Origin: Luteimonas galliterrae
GTDB lineage: Bacteria; Pseudomonadota; Gammaproteobacteria; Xanthomonadales; Xanthomonadaceae
Assembly: GCF_023374055.1 (NCBI RefSeq)
Contig: NZ_JAMBEP010000001.1
Span: 62,001-126,000, forward strand
Direction of reading: 5' to 3'
DNA: 64,000 nt
This document shows, piece after piece, positions 1 through 8,244 of the stretch. Position 1 is the first letter of the stretch. Each line of letters begins with the position of its first letter. Below the pieces are notes generated by a model. The model had not been told where the DNA came from and made no database searches. It saw only the letters and a list, made by a program, of their open reading frames with translations. The translations under genes and the position numbers were made by a program.

Positions 1-1
1 A

Positions 2-793
2 CTGCGCTTCGCCAAGCCGGCGGACGTCGACGCGGTGCGTTCGCAGTTGGCCGCCGCCGGCTATTCGAGCGCGCAGGTGCAGACGTTCGGTTCCGGCAAC
101 GACCTGCTGGTCCGCCTGCAGGCGAAGGAGGGCACCGACCCCGCCGATGCCACACGCACTTCGGACGACGTGGTCAGGGTGGTATCCACGCCCGGCAATC
201 CCGCGCAGCGCTTGAGTTACGGCTATGTCGGCTCGCAGGTGGGCAAGGAACTGGCCGAAAACGGCCTCTGGGCGCTGCTGTTCGTGCTGGCCGGCTTTCT
301 GGCCTACATATCGTTCCGCTTCGAATGGAAATTCGCGGTCGCGGCCATCGTCACCACGCTCAGCGACATCGTCATCGTCGCCGGCTGGTTCGCGGTGTCG
401 CGGCACGAGTTCGACCTGACGGTGCTGGCCGGCATCCTGTCGGCGCTGGGTTATTCGATCAACGACAAGATCGTGGTATTCGACCGCGTGCGCGAGAACT
501 TCCGCGCGATGCGCGCGGATCCGCGCGACGTGCTGAACACTTCGATCAACCAGACCTTGTCGCGCACGATCATCGTGTCGTTCGTTGCGTTCCTGACGGT
601 GCTGGCCCTGTACTTGTACGGCGGCGGGTCGCTGCAGGGCATGGCCGAGTCGCAAATGATCGGCATCGTGCTGGGTACGTTGTCCTCGATCTTCGTCGCC
701 TGCCCGCTGCTCACCATAGGCTGGCTGAAGGTCACCAAGCAGGATCTGATGCCCAAGGCCCGCGACGAAGCCGCGCTTGCGCGGCGGCCGTAA
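2..793 (+). CDS. secF: Protein translocase subunit SecF (5' end outside window)
   Basis: SecF forms the SecDF proton-driven accessory complex that helps pull preproteins through SecYEG in the inner membrane. Only the C-terminal ~263 codons are here; the frame is open from base 2. Five hydrophobic segments are visible, and the family signature ALGYSINDKIVVFDRVREN lies about 150 codons in. This is the conserved region of the SecF transmembrane channel. The C-terminal end is short and polar, as usual. The gene is followed 20 bases later by a strong hairpin terminator, so it is the last gene of its operon (normally yajC-secD-secF, with secD outside the window). Identification is firm; the start cannot be seen. 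Confidence 0.96.
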   Translation: MRFAKPADVDAVRSQLAAAGYSSAQVQTFGSGNDLLVRLQAKEGTDPADATRTSDDVVRVVSTPGNPAQRLSYGYVGSQVGKELAENGLWALLFVLAGFLAYISFRFEWKFAVAAIVTTLSDIVIVAGWFAVSRHEFDLTVLAGILSALGYSINDKIVVFDRVRENFRAMRADPRDVLNTSINQTLSRTIIVSFVAFLTVLALYLYGGGSLQGMAESQMIGIVLGTLSSIFVACPLLTIGWLKVTKQDLMPKARDEAALARRP

Positions 794-813
794 GCCTGCG
801 GCCGCCGGCAACG

Positions 814-842
814 AAAAAGGCCGCGCATCGCGCGGCCTTTTT
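814..842 (+). terminator. Rho-independent terminator after secF
   Basis: A perfect GC-rich hairpin (AAAAAGGCCGCGC, short loop, GCGCGGCCTTTTT) starts 20 bases after the secF stop. It has A-runs on the left and T-runs on the right, so it could work in both directions. Confidence 0.85.
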
Positions 843-854
843 CGTCGCATCTTT

Positions 855-1062
855 GTAGAGCGAAACTCGCTCCGCTGTCCTTCTCTTGCTCTGAGCTTTG
901 CTCCGCCTTTGTAGGGCGGGGCTTGCTCCGCTGCTCTTCGCTCTTAGGCCGTTTGTTCTTAGGCCGTTTGCTTTTTTAAGCCGTCATCCCAGCGAACGCT
1001 GGGACCCATGTTGCTCTGGCGCTTGCCCCTTCAGCCGTCATCCCGGCGAAGGCCGGGATCCA
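855..1062. repeat. Cluster of REP (GTAG-headed) and dRS3-like palindromes
   Basis: Two GTAG-headed palindromes of the AGCGGAGC/GCTCCGCT family lie at 855-878 and 911-936. Two palindromes with the pattern ATCCC-n-GGGAT lie at 982-1008 and 1036-1062 and resemble the dRS3 repeats known from Neisseria. No credible gene is present. Short open frames here cross the palindromes and have no ribosome binding site. Confidence 0.7.
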
Positions 1063-1130
1063 GGCCCGCGTCCTGGCCGCTTGCGCTGCGACTCGCGCCA
1101 TGGACAAAAGCTTCCGCGCTGCGCGCGGGT

Positions 1131-1478
1131 CACTTTCTTTGCTGGCCCAAAGAAAGTAACCCAAGAAAGGGCCTGAACTGCGGTGCGATGCGTCGCGCCT
1201 GAAAGTTCGCCAGCGGACCTGCTTTCGTCGTGGGTGACCTTCTTACGCAGGTACTAGATTTTGATTCGTAGCCTATGGGTGACGTGGCTTTTGCGGATGG
1301 GCGCTGAGGAGGCGTTCGGGTCGATCGCCCCGAATCTGAATGTCGAAGCGACGGAGGAATCCCGAGGGCCGGCGATAAGTGGCCAAGAACACGGGGTGGC
1401 CCCATCGCCGGGATACCTTCCAAAGGCCCTTTTTCTTTGGTTACTTCTCTTTTTGGGCCCATCAAAAAGAAAGTAACT
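1131..1478. mobile_element. Non-coding element bounded by self-palindromic inverted repeats
   Basis: The left end (1131-1172) and the right end (about 1425-1478) are imperfect inverted copies of each other. Each end is also internally palindromic, built from ACTTTCTTT, a GGCCCA core and AAAGAAAGTAAC. The interior of ~250 bases carries only overlapping open frames that run through the ends and look like translated repeat. I know of similar ends in other proteobacterial genomes, but not what moves them. It resembles a non-autonomous (MITE-like) element; no transposase is present. Calling it mobile is inference from structure. Confidence 0.45.
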
Positions 1479-1551
1479 CGGCCGCGGTTTTAGCGGACGA
1501 AACCCCGGCCTGGAAGGCCGGCAGGTCGCGACGAACCCGCAAGCGAAGGCA

Positions 1552-1804
1552 GCAGAGCAAGCTCCGCTCTACAAATGTAGGTGCGAATTCATTCGCACGC
1601 TCTTGCTACGCTGAAAAGCGTGCGAATGAATTCGCACCTACGAAAATCAAGAGCAGCGGGGCAAAGGCGTGGGATTACTCGCTTCGCTCGCCCTCCGGGC
1701 CATCTGCTGACGCAGAGGTTCGCTACGGCCTCCGGCCTCCGCAGTCCCGCCTTCGCGGGGATGACGTCAGGGGTAAAAAAACAGCGGAGGCAAGCCCGCT
1801 CTAC
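1552..1804. repeat. REP palindromes, including an inverted GTAG pair of the GTGCGAATTC family
   Basis: The stretch carries a reverse-oriented AGCGGAGC-type REP at 1552-1572 and a 65-base inverted pair at 1577-1641. That pair begins GTAGGTGCGAATTCATTCGC and ends with its complement. A dRS3-like palindrome follows at about 1742-1766 and a further reverse REP at 1783-1804, only 8 bases from the end of suhB. Nothing coding is supported here. Confidence 0.7.
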
Positions 1805-1812
1805 AAAGCGGC

Positions 1813-2646
1813 TCAGCCGAAGGTCTTGGCGTATCCCGACGACACGATCAGCTTCTGCAACGGCTCGACCATCTTGATGCCGCCGGCGATGATCTGACCG
1901 CCGCCAACGGCATTGGCCACATCCATTCGTCCCAGATTCGCACCGCGGTAATCGCAGACCCGGCCGCCGGCTTCGCGCACCAGCAGGGCGCCGGCGGCGA
2001 TGTCCCAAGGCTTCACGCCGGCTTCGAAGTAAGCGTCGACGCGGCCGCAGGCCACATAGGCCAGGTCGAGCGCCGCCGAACCGGTGCGGCGCACGTCTTC
2101 GGCGTCGCGCAGCAATTCGCGCACGCACTCCAACTGCGCGCCGGCGCGTACGCGCTCGCGCGGCGGGAAACCGGTGACCACCACGCTGCCGGCCAGGTCC
2201 TTGCGGTCCGCGACGCGGATCTTGCGATCGTTGAGCACGGCGCCGGCGCCGCGGCTGGCGGTGAACAATTCGTTGCGGATCGGATCGAAGATCACGCCGT
2301 GGGTCGGTTCGCCGTTCTCGGTGAGCGCGATCGACACGCAGTAATGCGGAAAGCCGCGCAAATAGTTGCTGGTGCCGTCGAGCGGGTCGATCACCCAGGT
2401 GAACTTGCCGCCGCCGCGGCCGGCCTTCTGCGCGCCGCCTTCCTCGCCCAGGATCCCGTAATCGGGGAACGAACGCTTCAGTTCCTTGATGATGGCTTGC
2501 TCGGCCAGTCCGTCGACCTCGCTGGCGAAATCCATGCGGTCCTTTTCGACCACATTCAGCGCGTCCAGCTTGCCCAGATGGCGCAGAAGGACGCTGCCGC
2601 CCGCACGAGCTGCCTTGACCATGATGGTGACTGCGGGTTTTTGCAT
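1813..2646 (-). CDS. suhB: Inositol-1-monophosphatase family protein SuhB
   Basis: This is a cytoplasmic, Mg-dependent phosphatase of the inositol monophosphatase family. In E. coli, SuhB also joins the Nus antitermination complex on rRNA operons. The protein has 277 residues, the usual length is ~270. The metal-binding motifs are intact: GEEGG near residue 68, [12 protein letters not shown] near residue 82-93, and [15 protein letters not shown] near residue 212. The start [17 protein letters not shown] matches the family N-terminus. The gene is divergent from trmJ across 92 bases, the same arrangement as in other Xanthomonadaceae. A REP palindrome lies just beyond its stop. Confidence 0.94.
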   Translation of the reverse strand: MQKPAVTIMVKAARAGGSVLLRHLGKLDALNVVEKDRMDFASEVDGLAEQAIIKELKRSFPDYGILGEEGGAQKAGRGGGKFTWVIDPLDGTSNYLRGFPHYCVSIALTENGEPTHGVIFDPIRNELFTASRGAGAVLNDRKIRVADRKDLAGSVVVTGFPPRERVRAGAQLECVRELLRDAEDVRRTGSAALDLAYVACGRVDAYFEAGVKPWDIAAGALLVREAGGRVCDYRGANLGRMDVANAVGGGQIIAGGIKMVEPLQKLIVSSGYAKTFG

Positions 2647-2738
2647 GGCGCGGACGGCCTCCGTGGCGCGGGGTAGGGCTGGCGGGGGTAAAGAGCGGTC
2701 CGGCGCGATGGCCGGCGCGCGCAGTTTAACATTCGCGC

Positions 2739-3494
2739 ATGGAGACTCCCGCGCAGCGCATCCGCATCGTCCTGGTCGGCACCCAGCATCCCGGCAATAT
2801 CGGCTCCGCAGCGCGGGCTTTGAAGACCATGGGCCTGCGCCGGCTGGCGTTGGTGGCCCCGCACCGTTATCCGCACGCAGAGGCCTCGGCGATGGCCGCC
2901 GGCGCCGATGACGTGCTCGACCAAGCCCAGGTGTTCGCCACTCTGGCCGAAGCCGTGGCCGACTGCCGGCTGGTGTTGGGCTGCACCGCCCGCGACCGGC
3001 GCGTGGCCCTGGAACAGCTGCTGCCGCGGACCGCCGCGGCGCGGGCTTGCGCCGCGGCGAACGACAGGGAAGTCGCGCTGGTGTTCGGCCGCGAGCGGAC
3101 CGGGCTCACCAACGAAGAATTGCAGCTATGCCATGCGGCGGTGCATATCCCCGCCGACCCCGTCTACAGCTCGCTGAACCTAGCCGCCGCCGTGCAGGTG
3201 CTGGCCTACGAAGTGCGCCTGGCCGTGCTCGGGCGGACGGCCGTCGATGCGGATGCGGCCGAATCGCGCGTCCTGGCCTCGCATGCCGAATTGGAAGGTT
3301 TCTTCGCGCAGCTGGCCCAGACCCTGGACGAGATCGATTTCCACAAGGGCCGGGCGCCCGAATCGGCCATGCGCAAACTCCGCCGCCTGTACTTGCGGGC
3401 CGACCTGGACGCCAAGGACGTGCGCCTGCTGCGCGGCATCCTGGCCGATGCGCAGCGGATGGCGTCCCTGGCCCGCCGCGCCGGCGCTCTGTAG
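2739..3494 (+). CDS. trmJ: tRNA (cytidine/uridine-2'-O-)-methyltransferase TrmJ
   Basis: TrmJ is a SPOUT-family enzyme that 2'-O-methylates position 32 in the anticodon loop of several tRNAs, using S-adenosylmethionine. The 251-residue protein opens with [20 protein letters not shown], the family N-terminal motif. It continues with [13 protein letters not shown] near residue 110 and [16 protein letters not shown] near residue 145, the parts that form the trefoil-knot cofactor site. The C-terminal ~80 residues are the TrmJ-specific extension. No clear Shine-Dalgarno sequence precedes the ATG. The TAG stop codon is supplied by the GTAG head of a REP palindrome. Confidence 0.94.
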   Translation: METPAQRIRIVLVGTQHPGNIGSAARALKTMGLRRLALVAPHRYPHAEASAMAAGADDVLDQAQVFATLAEAVADCRLVLGCTARDRRVALEQLLPRTAAARACAAANDREVALVFGRERTGLTNEELQLCHAAVHIPADPVYSSLNLAAAVQVLAYEVRLAVLGRTAVDADAAESRVLASHAELEGFFAQLAQTLDEIDFHKGRAPESAMRKLRRLYLRADLDAKDVRLLRGILADAQRMASLARRAGAL

Positions 3495-3665
3495 AGCGGA
3501 GCCTGCTCCGCTACTTTTGCTTGTCTCCTTCCCTTCAGGGGGAAGGCCGGGATGGGGATGGGTTTAATCTTGCTGCTTATGCCGAAATCAAAGTCAAACC
3601 CATCCCGCCCAACCCTCCTCTTGAAGGGGAGGGCTTTAAAAGCAGCGGAGCAAGCTCCGCTCTAC
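3491..3665. repeat. REP pair flanking a ~110-base inverted repeat
   Basis: A GTAG-headed AGCGGAGC REP begins at 3491 and overlaps the trmJ stop; its reverse partner ends at 3665. Between them lies an imperfect inverted repeat (3525-3633) with arms of the CTCCTTCCC...GGGATGGGTTT type. Nothing coding is seen between trmJ and the next gene. Confidence 0.65.
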
Positions 3666-3750
3666 AGGGCCGGTAAGGCGTCCGCGGCTGCTGTCCCGGC
3701 GACTGCGGTTAGGCTAGGCTGCACACGCCGTAGCTCTGGGGATTCGAATC

Positions 3751-4680
3751 TTGGCTGGACTGACCGCGCGACTCGCAGCCGGGTTGTTGGGTGTGCTGGT
3801 CGCACTGTCCCCCTGGTCTTCCGCACGGGCCGTCGACGACGCGCACGTCCTCGTGCTCGGCCGCATCAGCGACGACCCCAAGACGCATTACGAGCAACTC
3901 AAGCCGCTGCTGGACTACATCGTGCCGCGCATGGCCGGCGTCGGCATCCGCGAAGGCCGCATCCTGATGGCGCGCGACGCGCAGCAGATGGCCAGCTACC
4001 TGCGCCGCGGCCGCGTCGACTGGGTCACCGAAACTTCGGGCACCGGCGTCGCGCTGGAAGCGCGCGCCGGCGCCAAGCTGCTGCTGATGACCGAGCGCGA
4101 CGGCGTCAGCCATTACCGCACCGTGTTCTTCGCGCGCCGGGACAGCGGCATCACTTCTCTCGACCAGCTGCGCGGACATAGCGTCGCATTCCAGAACATC
4201 AGCTCGACCAGCGCCTACTTCGTGCCCGCGTCCGAACTGCTCGAGCGCGGCATGCGGCTGGAGTTGCTGATGTCGCCGATGGACAAGCCGACCACCGGCA
4301 CGGTGGGCTACGTGTTCGCGCGTTCCGAACTGAACATCGCCAACTGGGTGCACAAGCGCCTGGTCGACGTCGGCGTGATGAGCAATATCGACTGGGACAA
4401 CCCGCAGCGCGTACCGCCCAGCTACCGCAGCGAGTTGCAGTTGCTGCGCAGCACGCCGGAATACCCGCGCGCGGTGGAAGTGGTGCGCGGCGATCTGGAT
4501 CCCAAAGTCGAAGCGCGCCTGCGCGAGGTGCTGGTCGAAGCGGCGCAGGATCCCGATGCGCGCGACGCCTTGCGGCGCTTCTTCAAGACCACGCGCTTCC
4601 TGCCGATCGATGCGGCTTCCGGACACGCGCTCGAGTACCTGCGCCAAGGCGTCAAGCGGGTCCGCACGGAGGTGGAATGA
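3751..4680 (+). CDS. PhnD-like periplasmic solute-binding protein
   Basis: This is a 309-residue periplasmic binding protein of the phosphate/phosphite/phosphonate (PhnD-like) type. A signal peptide ending in SSARA is visible near residue 26. The mature part has the PhnD pattern: a YEQLKPLLDYI stretch, DWVTETSGTGVALEARAGAK near residue 90, and SLDQLRGHSVAFQN near residue 132, typical of the hinge region. The start is TTG with a CTGGGGA ribosome site 8 bases upstream. It overlaps the following GGDEF/EAL gene by ATGA, so the two are translationally coupled. No ABC permease or ATPase is nearby. I therefore infer a sensory rather than a transport role; the ligand is unknown. Confidence 0.85.
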   Translation: MAGLTARLAAGLLGVLVALSPWSSARAVDDAHVLVLGRISDDPKTHYEQLKPLLDYIVPRMAGVGIREGRILMARDAQQMASYLRRGRVDWVTETSGTGVALEARAGAKLLLMTERDGVSHYRTVFFARRDSGITSLDQLRGHSVAFQNISSTSAYFVPASELLERGMRLELLMSPMDKPTTGTVGYVFARSELNIANWVHKRLVDVGVMSNIDWDNPQRVPPSYRSELQLLRSTPEYPRAVEVVRGDLDPKVEARLREVLVEAAQDPDARDALRRFFKTTRFLPIDAASGHALEYLRQGVKRVRTEVE

Positions 4681-6812
4681 AGCGCTTCCGCATCGGCCTG
4701 CAGGGACAGCTGCTGGCGCTCATGGGCCTGGCGCTGCTGATCTTCGCCACCCTGATGCTGCTGCTGTGGCAACGGCAGGCGACCATGCAATCCGAAGTCA
4801 CCCGCATCAGCCGCAAGGCCATGCACGACATGGTGATCGACGCGCTGCGCAAGCGCGGCGAAACCACGGCCACCCAGCTGGCCGACAGCTTGACCAATCC
4901 GCTGTACTACTTCGATCTGGACGCGATCGGCGCCATCACCCGCGCCGCGATGCGCCAGCCGGACATCAATTACGTGCTGGTCTACGACACCCAGGGCCGC
5001 ATCATCCACGACGGTTCCGGCGACATCCCGGCCTACGGCCAACCGATGCGCGATCCGCTGGCCTACGAAGTGGTGCGCGCGCGCGGGCCGCATGCGCAAT
5101 GGACCGACGAAGTGGTCGACGTGTCCAACCCCATCCACCTCGGCGACCAGCGCATCGGCGGCGTGCGCATCGGGTTTTCGCTGTCCTCCGTGCGTGCGAC
5201 CGAAGAACGCGCCAGCGCCGGCTTGCGCGACAGCCTGGCCGAACTGGGCAGCCGCTACCGCACCTTGATCGCCGTGCTGATGCTGTCGCTGCTGGCGCTC
5301 GGCGCGGGCATCGTGTGGGTGATCCAGAGCACGCTGGTGGGCCCGGTGCGGCGCCTGGCCGACGCCGCGCGCGAGATCGAAGCCGGCCGCTTCGGCGGCA
5401 CCGCGCCGGTCAGCCACCGCAACGACGAAGTCGGCGATCTGGTGCGCGCTTTCGGCCGCATGAGCCAGAGCGTGGCGCGCCACGACCGCGACATCCGGCG
5501 CATGGCCTATACCGATGCGCTGACCGGCCTGTCGAACCGGCTCGCGTTCCGCGAGAGCCTGGATCAGCGCCTGCTGGAACTGCGCGGCGTCGGCAAGCAG
5601 CTGGCGTTGCTGTTCGCCGACATCGACGACTTCAAACGCGTCAACGACACCCTCGGCCACGAGGCCGGCGACGAGGTGCTGGTGCAATTCTCCACCCGCA
5701 TCCGCGCCGCGGTCGAGCGTCTCGGCGGCGAGGACGCGCAACTGGCGCGCTTCGGCGGCGACGAATTCGTGATCCTGCTGCAGAGTTCGGTGCAGCCCGG
5801 CGACGAGGTGCGCACCAAGGCCAGCCGCCTGGCCGAGAACCTGGTGGTCGAGTTGAGCCGGCCGATCGTGATCCACGACCGCCAGGTGTTCCTGGGCACG
5901 TCGATCGGCATCACCCTGTTCCCGGAAGACGCGTCCAGCGCGACCATGCTGATGAAGAACGGCGACATCGCCATGTACCAGGCGAAAGTGGCCGGCAAGA
6001 ACTGCTACCGCTTCTACAGCCGCGCGATGGACCAGGCGGTCGAACGCCGCGTACGCATGGAGCAGGAATTGCGCGGCGCCTGGGAGCGCGGCGAACTCAG
6101 CGTGGCCTATCAACCGGTCTATCGGCTGCGCGACAACCGCCTGGTCGGCGCCGAGGCGCTGCTGCGTTGGCACCATCCGGAGCAGGGCATGGTGTCGCCG
6201 GCGGTGTTCATCGACGTGGCCGAGCAGAGCGGCCTGATCGAAACCATCGGCCCGCAGGTCCTGCGCGTGGCCTGCCGCGATGCGATGCGCTGGCAGGACG
6301 AATTCGCCACCGACGAGCCGCTGTTCGTATCGGTCAACGTATCGCCGCGGCAATTGCGCAGCGCCGAACTGCCGGGCCTGGTGGAGGCCAGCCTGAAGGA
6401 AACCGGCCTGCCCGCATCGCAACTGCACGTGGAACTGACCGAAACCGCGGTGATCGGCGACGAGCTGCACGCCAGCACGCTGCTGTCGCGCCTGCGCAGC
6501 ATCGGCGTGAAGGTATGGCTGGACGATTTCGGCACCGGCTTCTCCGGCCTCAGCCATTTGCGCCGCGTGCCGGTCGACGGCGTCAAGATCGACCGCAGCT
6601 TCATCGCCGACGTATTGCGCGACCCCGACGACCTCGCGCTCACCACCGCCATCATCGCGATGGCGCATTCGCTGGGCATCACCGTCGTCGCCGAAGGCGT
6701 GGAGAAGGAAGGCCAATACGCCATCCTGCGCGAACGCGGCTGCGACCTGGCGCAGGGGTATTGGCTGGGGCATCCGTCCAGCGCGCAGGATTTCGCGCGG
6801 TTGTTGATCTGA
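4677..6812 (+). CDS. Membrane GGDEF/EAL bifunctional c-di-GMP protein
   Basis: This 711-residue protein makes and/or degrades cyclic di-GMP. In order it has a first membrane helix (residues ~12-32), a periplasmic sensor of ~160 residues, a second helix (~200-222), a HAMP linker, a GGDEF domain with an intact GGDEF motif near residue 360, and an EAL domain starting GAEALLRW near residue 490. EAL catalytic residues look complete (ELTET, LDDFGTGFSGL, VKIDRSF, AEGVE, AQGYW). The GGDEF domain lacks a clear RxxD inhibition site. Coupling to the PhnD-like gene suggests that the bound periplasmic protein controls it. Which activity dominates cannot be told from sequence. Confidence 0.93.
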   Translation: MKRFRIGLQGQLLALMGLALLIFATLMLLLWQRQATMQSEVTRISRKAMHDMVIDALRKRGETTATQLADSLTNPLYYFDLDAIGAITRAAMRQPDINYVLVYDTQGRIIHDGSGDIPAYGQPMRDPLAYEVVRARGPHAQWTDEVVDVSNPIHLGDQRIGGVRIGFSLSSVRATEERASAGLRDSLAELGSRYRTLIAVLMLSLLALGAGIVWVIQSTLVGPVRRLADAAREIEAGRFGGTAPVSHRNDEVGDLVRAFGRMSQSVARHDRDIRRMAYTDALTGLSNRLAFRESLDQRLLELRGVGKQLALLFADIDDFKRVNDTLGHEAGDEVLVQFSTRIRAAVERLGGEDAQLARFGGDEFVILLQSSVQPGDEVRTKASRLAENLVVELSRPIVIHDRQVFLGTSIGITLFPEDASSATMLMKNGDIAMYQAKVAGKNCYRFYSRAMDQAVERRVRMEQELRGAWERGELSVAYQPVYRLRDNRLVGAEALLRWHHPEQGMVSPAVFIDVAEQSGLIETIGPQVLRVACRDAMRWQDEFATDEPLFVSVNVSPRQLRSAELPGLVEASLKETGLPASQLHVELTETAVIGDELHASTLLSRLRSIGVKVWLDDFGTGFSGLSHLRRVPVDGVKIDRSFIADVLRDPDDLALTTAIIAMAHSLGITVVAEGVEKEGQYAILRERGCDLAQGYWLGHPSSAQDFARLLI

Positions 6813-6906
6813 TTATCGGCGCGCTGCAGCCTAACCGCTCTAGACGCATCTTTAAGGCCAAGCGCGCTAGGCTTCGTCCGTATCGACAGGCACTGCGGAG
6901 GCCGGC

Positions 6907-7326
6907 ATGAAACCTCGCATCACAGTCCTTACTCTCGGCGTCGACGATCTGGAAAGGTCGCTCGCGTTCTATCGCGATGGCCTCGGATTGAAGACGGAAG
7001 GGATCGTGGGAACAGAATTCGAGAACGGCGCAGTCGCTTTCTTCGAGCTGGAAGGGAACCTGAGGCTTGCGATCTGGCCACGGAAGAGCCTTGCCCACGA
7101 TGCGGGCCTGCCGCAGGCGCCGCCCAGCGCTACCGATTTCTCCATCGGCCACAACGTCGCTTCCAAAGCCGAAGTGGATGCCGTCATGGAACTCGCCAAA
7201 GCGGCGGGCGCCGCGATCGTGAAGCCGGCGCGGGACACCGTGTGGGGCGGTTATACCGGCATCTTCCAGGACCCGGATCATCATCTTTGGGAAATCGCGT
7301 GGAATCCCGCGTGGAAACAATCGTAA
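6907..7326 (+). CDS. VOC-superfamily (glyoxalase/bleomycin resistance-like) protein
   Basis: This is a 139-residue single-unit vicinal-oxygen-chelate protein. It has the typical opening ITVLTLGVDDLERSLAFYRD, a central NGAVAFFELEGNLRLAIW strand pair, and the ending WGGYTGIFQDPDHHLWEIAWNP, which carries the usual C-terminal metal-ligand glutamate. The family includes lyases, dioxygenases and drug-binding proteins, and the substrate cannot be predicted. A GGAGGCCGGC ribosome site precedes the ATG. It stands alone, 94 bases after the GGDEF/EAL gene. Confidence 0.85.
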   Translation: MKPRITVLTLGVDDLERSLAFYRDGLGLKTEGIVGTEFENGAVAFFELEGNLRLAIWPRKSLAHDAGLPQAPPSATDFSIGHNVASKAEVDAVMELAKAAGAAIVKPARDTVWGGYTGIFQDPDHHLWEIAWNPAWKQS

Positions 7327-7413
7327 GTTGCGGTTCGCTTCCGACGATGGTGGCGTTCGGCCGCATAAGCGGCCCGATGATCTTGTCCGGCGTGCCGCGC
7401 CAGCGTTCGCGCG

Positions 7414-7965
7414 CTAGGGCGCTTCGCCCCTGGCCAACGCCGCCGCCTGCGCCAGGCTGATGCCGTCGACGAGCGGATCCGCATGCCGGTGCGCGAGCCG
7501 CCATCCCGATCCTTCGCGGCGGTAGACCAGGGTGACGCGCAGCGCCCAGTCCTGGGCCTTCAGTCCGCCGACTTCGACGTGGGCGCGCTCGATGACGGCG
7601 AGCACCACCATGTCGGCCGAGGCGTAGCTCTGGACGACTTCCTGTTTCAGTGTGCCGTTCTTGAAGAACCGGCCCATCGCTTGCATCCGCTCGTCGGTGA
7701 GCTGCGACGCATGCGTGGGCGGCCCGCCGAAGGGCGCCATCAGCGTGAAGTCGTCGGTGAGTTCGATCAGTTCCCTATAGGCGTCGATATCGCCGCGCAT
7801 GAGCGCCGCGTTCGAATCCGCGGACAGTTTGATGAGGCCGGCGACGTCGTCGCCGTGGCCGGAAGGCGATGGCATGAGCATGGAGATGTTCGTGGCGCCG
7901 GCGATCTCGAGCGAGGCGAGACTGGTGCCGGCAAAGGCGAGGAAAGAACGTCGTGAGGTAGGCAT
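7414..7965 (-). CDS. Tat-exported NTF2-like (DUF4440/SnoaL-type) protein
   Basis: This 183-residue protein has an N-terminal twin-arginine signal (TSRRSFLAFAGTSL) followed by an NTF2-like cone fold. The latter shows DIDAYRELIELTDDFTLMAPFGG and a C-terminal LRVTLVYRREGSGWRLAHRHADP, characteristic of ketosteroid isomerase-like DUF4440 proteins. The reading frame stays open far upstream across the histidine kinase gene, but the Tat signal starting at 7965 marks the true start. It is divergent from the kinase over ~280 bases. Its enzymatic role, if any, is unknown. Confidence 0.82.
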   Translation of the reverse strand: MPTSRRSFLAFAGTSLASLEIAGATNISMLMPSPSGHGDDVAGLIKLSADSNAALMRGDIDAYRELIELTDDFTLMAPFGGPPTHASQLTDERMQAMGRFFKNGTLKQEVVQSYASADMVVLAVIERAHVEVGGLKAQDWALRVTLVYRREGSGWRLAHRHADPLVDGISLAQAAALARGEAP

Positions 7966-8244
7966 GCGGACTCTTGTCCCGGTGCGATAGCTGCGATCCA
8001 GCGTTGCTGGATACTCGACACCGACATCGGTATTCGTGGGGGCACTATGTTGGAGTCTCGGCCCGGTGCGCTCCACTGTCGCCACGGGGTGCCGGAGCGC
8101 TAACTTCGGCCAGTACACACTTCCGCTCAAACGTATATTTTTGCCGTCTGCGCATCGCAGGCTTCGGCATCCGCCCGACGGCCTTGCGCGCCGTGCCCGG
8201 ATCGTCACCCCGACGGAGTCGCCGGTGCCGTCCAGGAGCCCACG

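Noticed and set aside
1130-1465. Short open frames within the element at 1131-1478
   Set aside because: They run through the palindromic ends, have no ribosome site and look like translated repeat.
3700-3760. Possible tRNA T-arm (GATTCGAATC) before the PhnD-like gene
   Set aside because: The T-stem does not pair, and no D-arm, anticodon arm or acceptor stem fits upstream; the match is a chance palindrome.
4422-6773. Open frame of ~780 codons antisense to the GGDEF/EAL gene
   Set aside because: Composition bias and no domain; the sense frame has intact GGDEF and EAL motifs.
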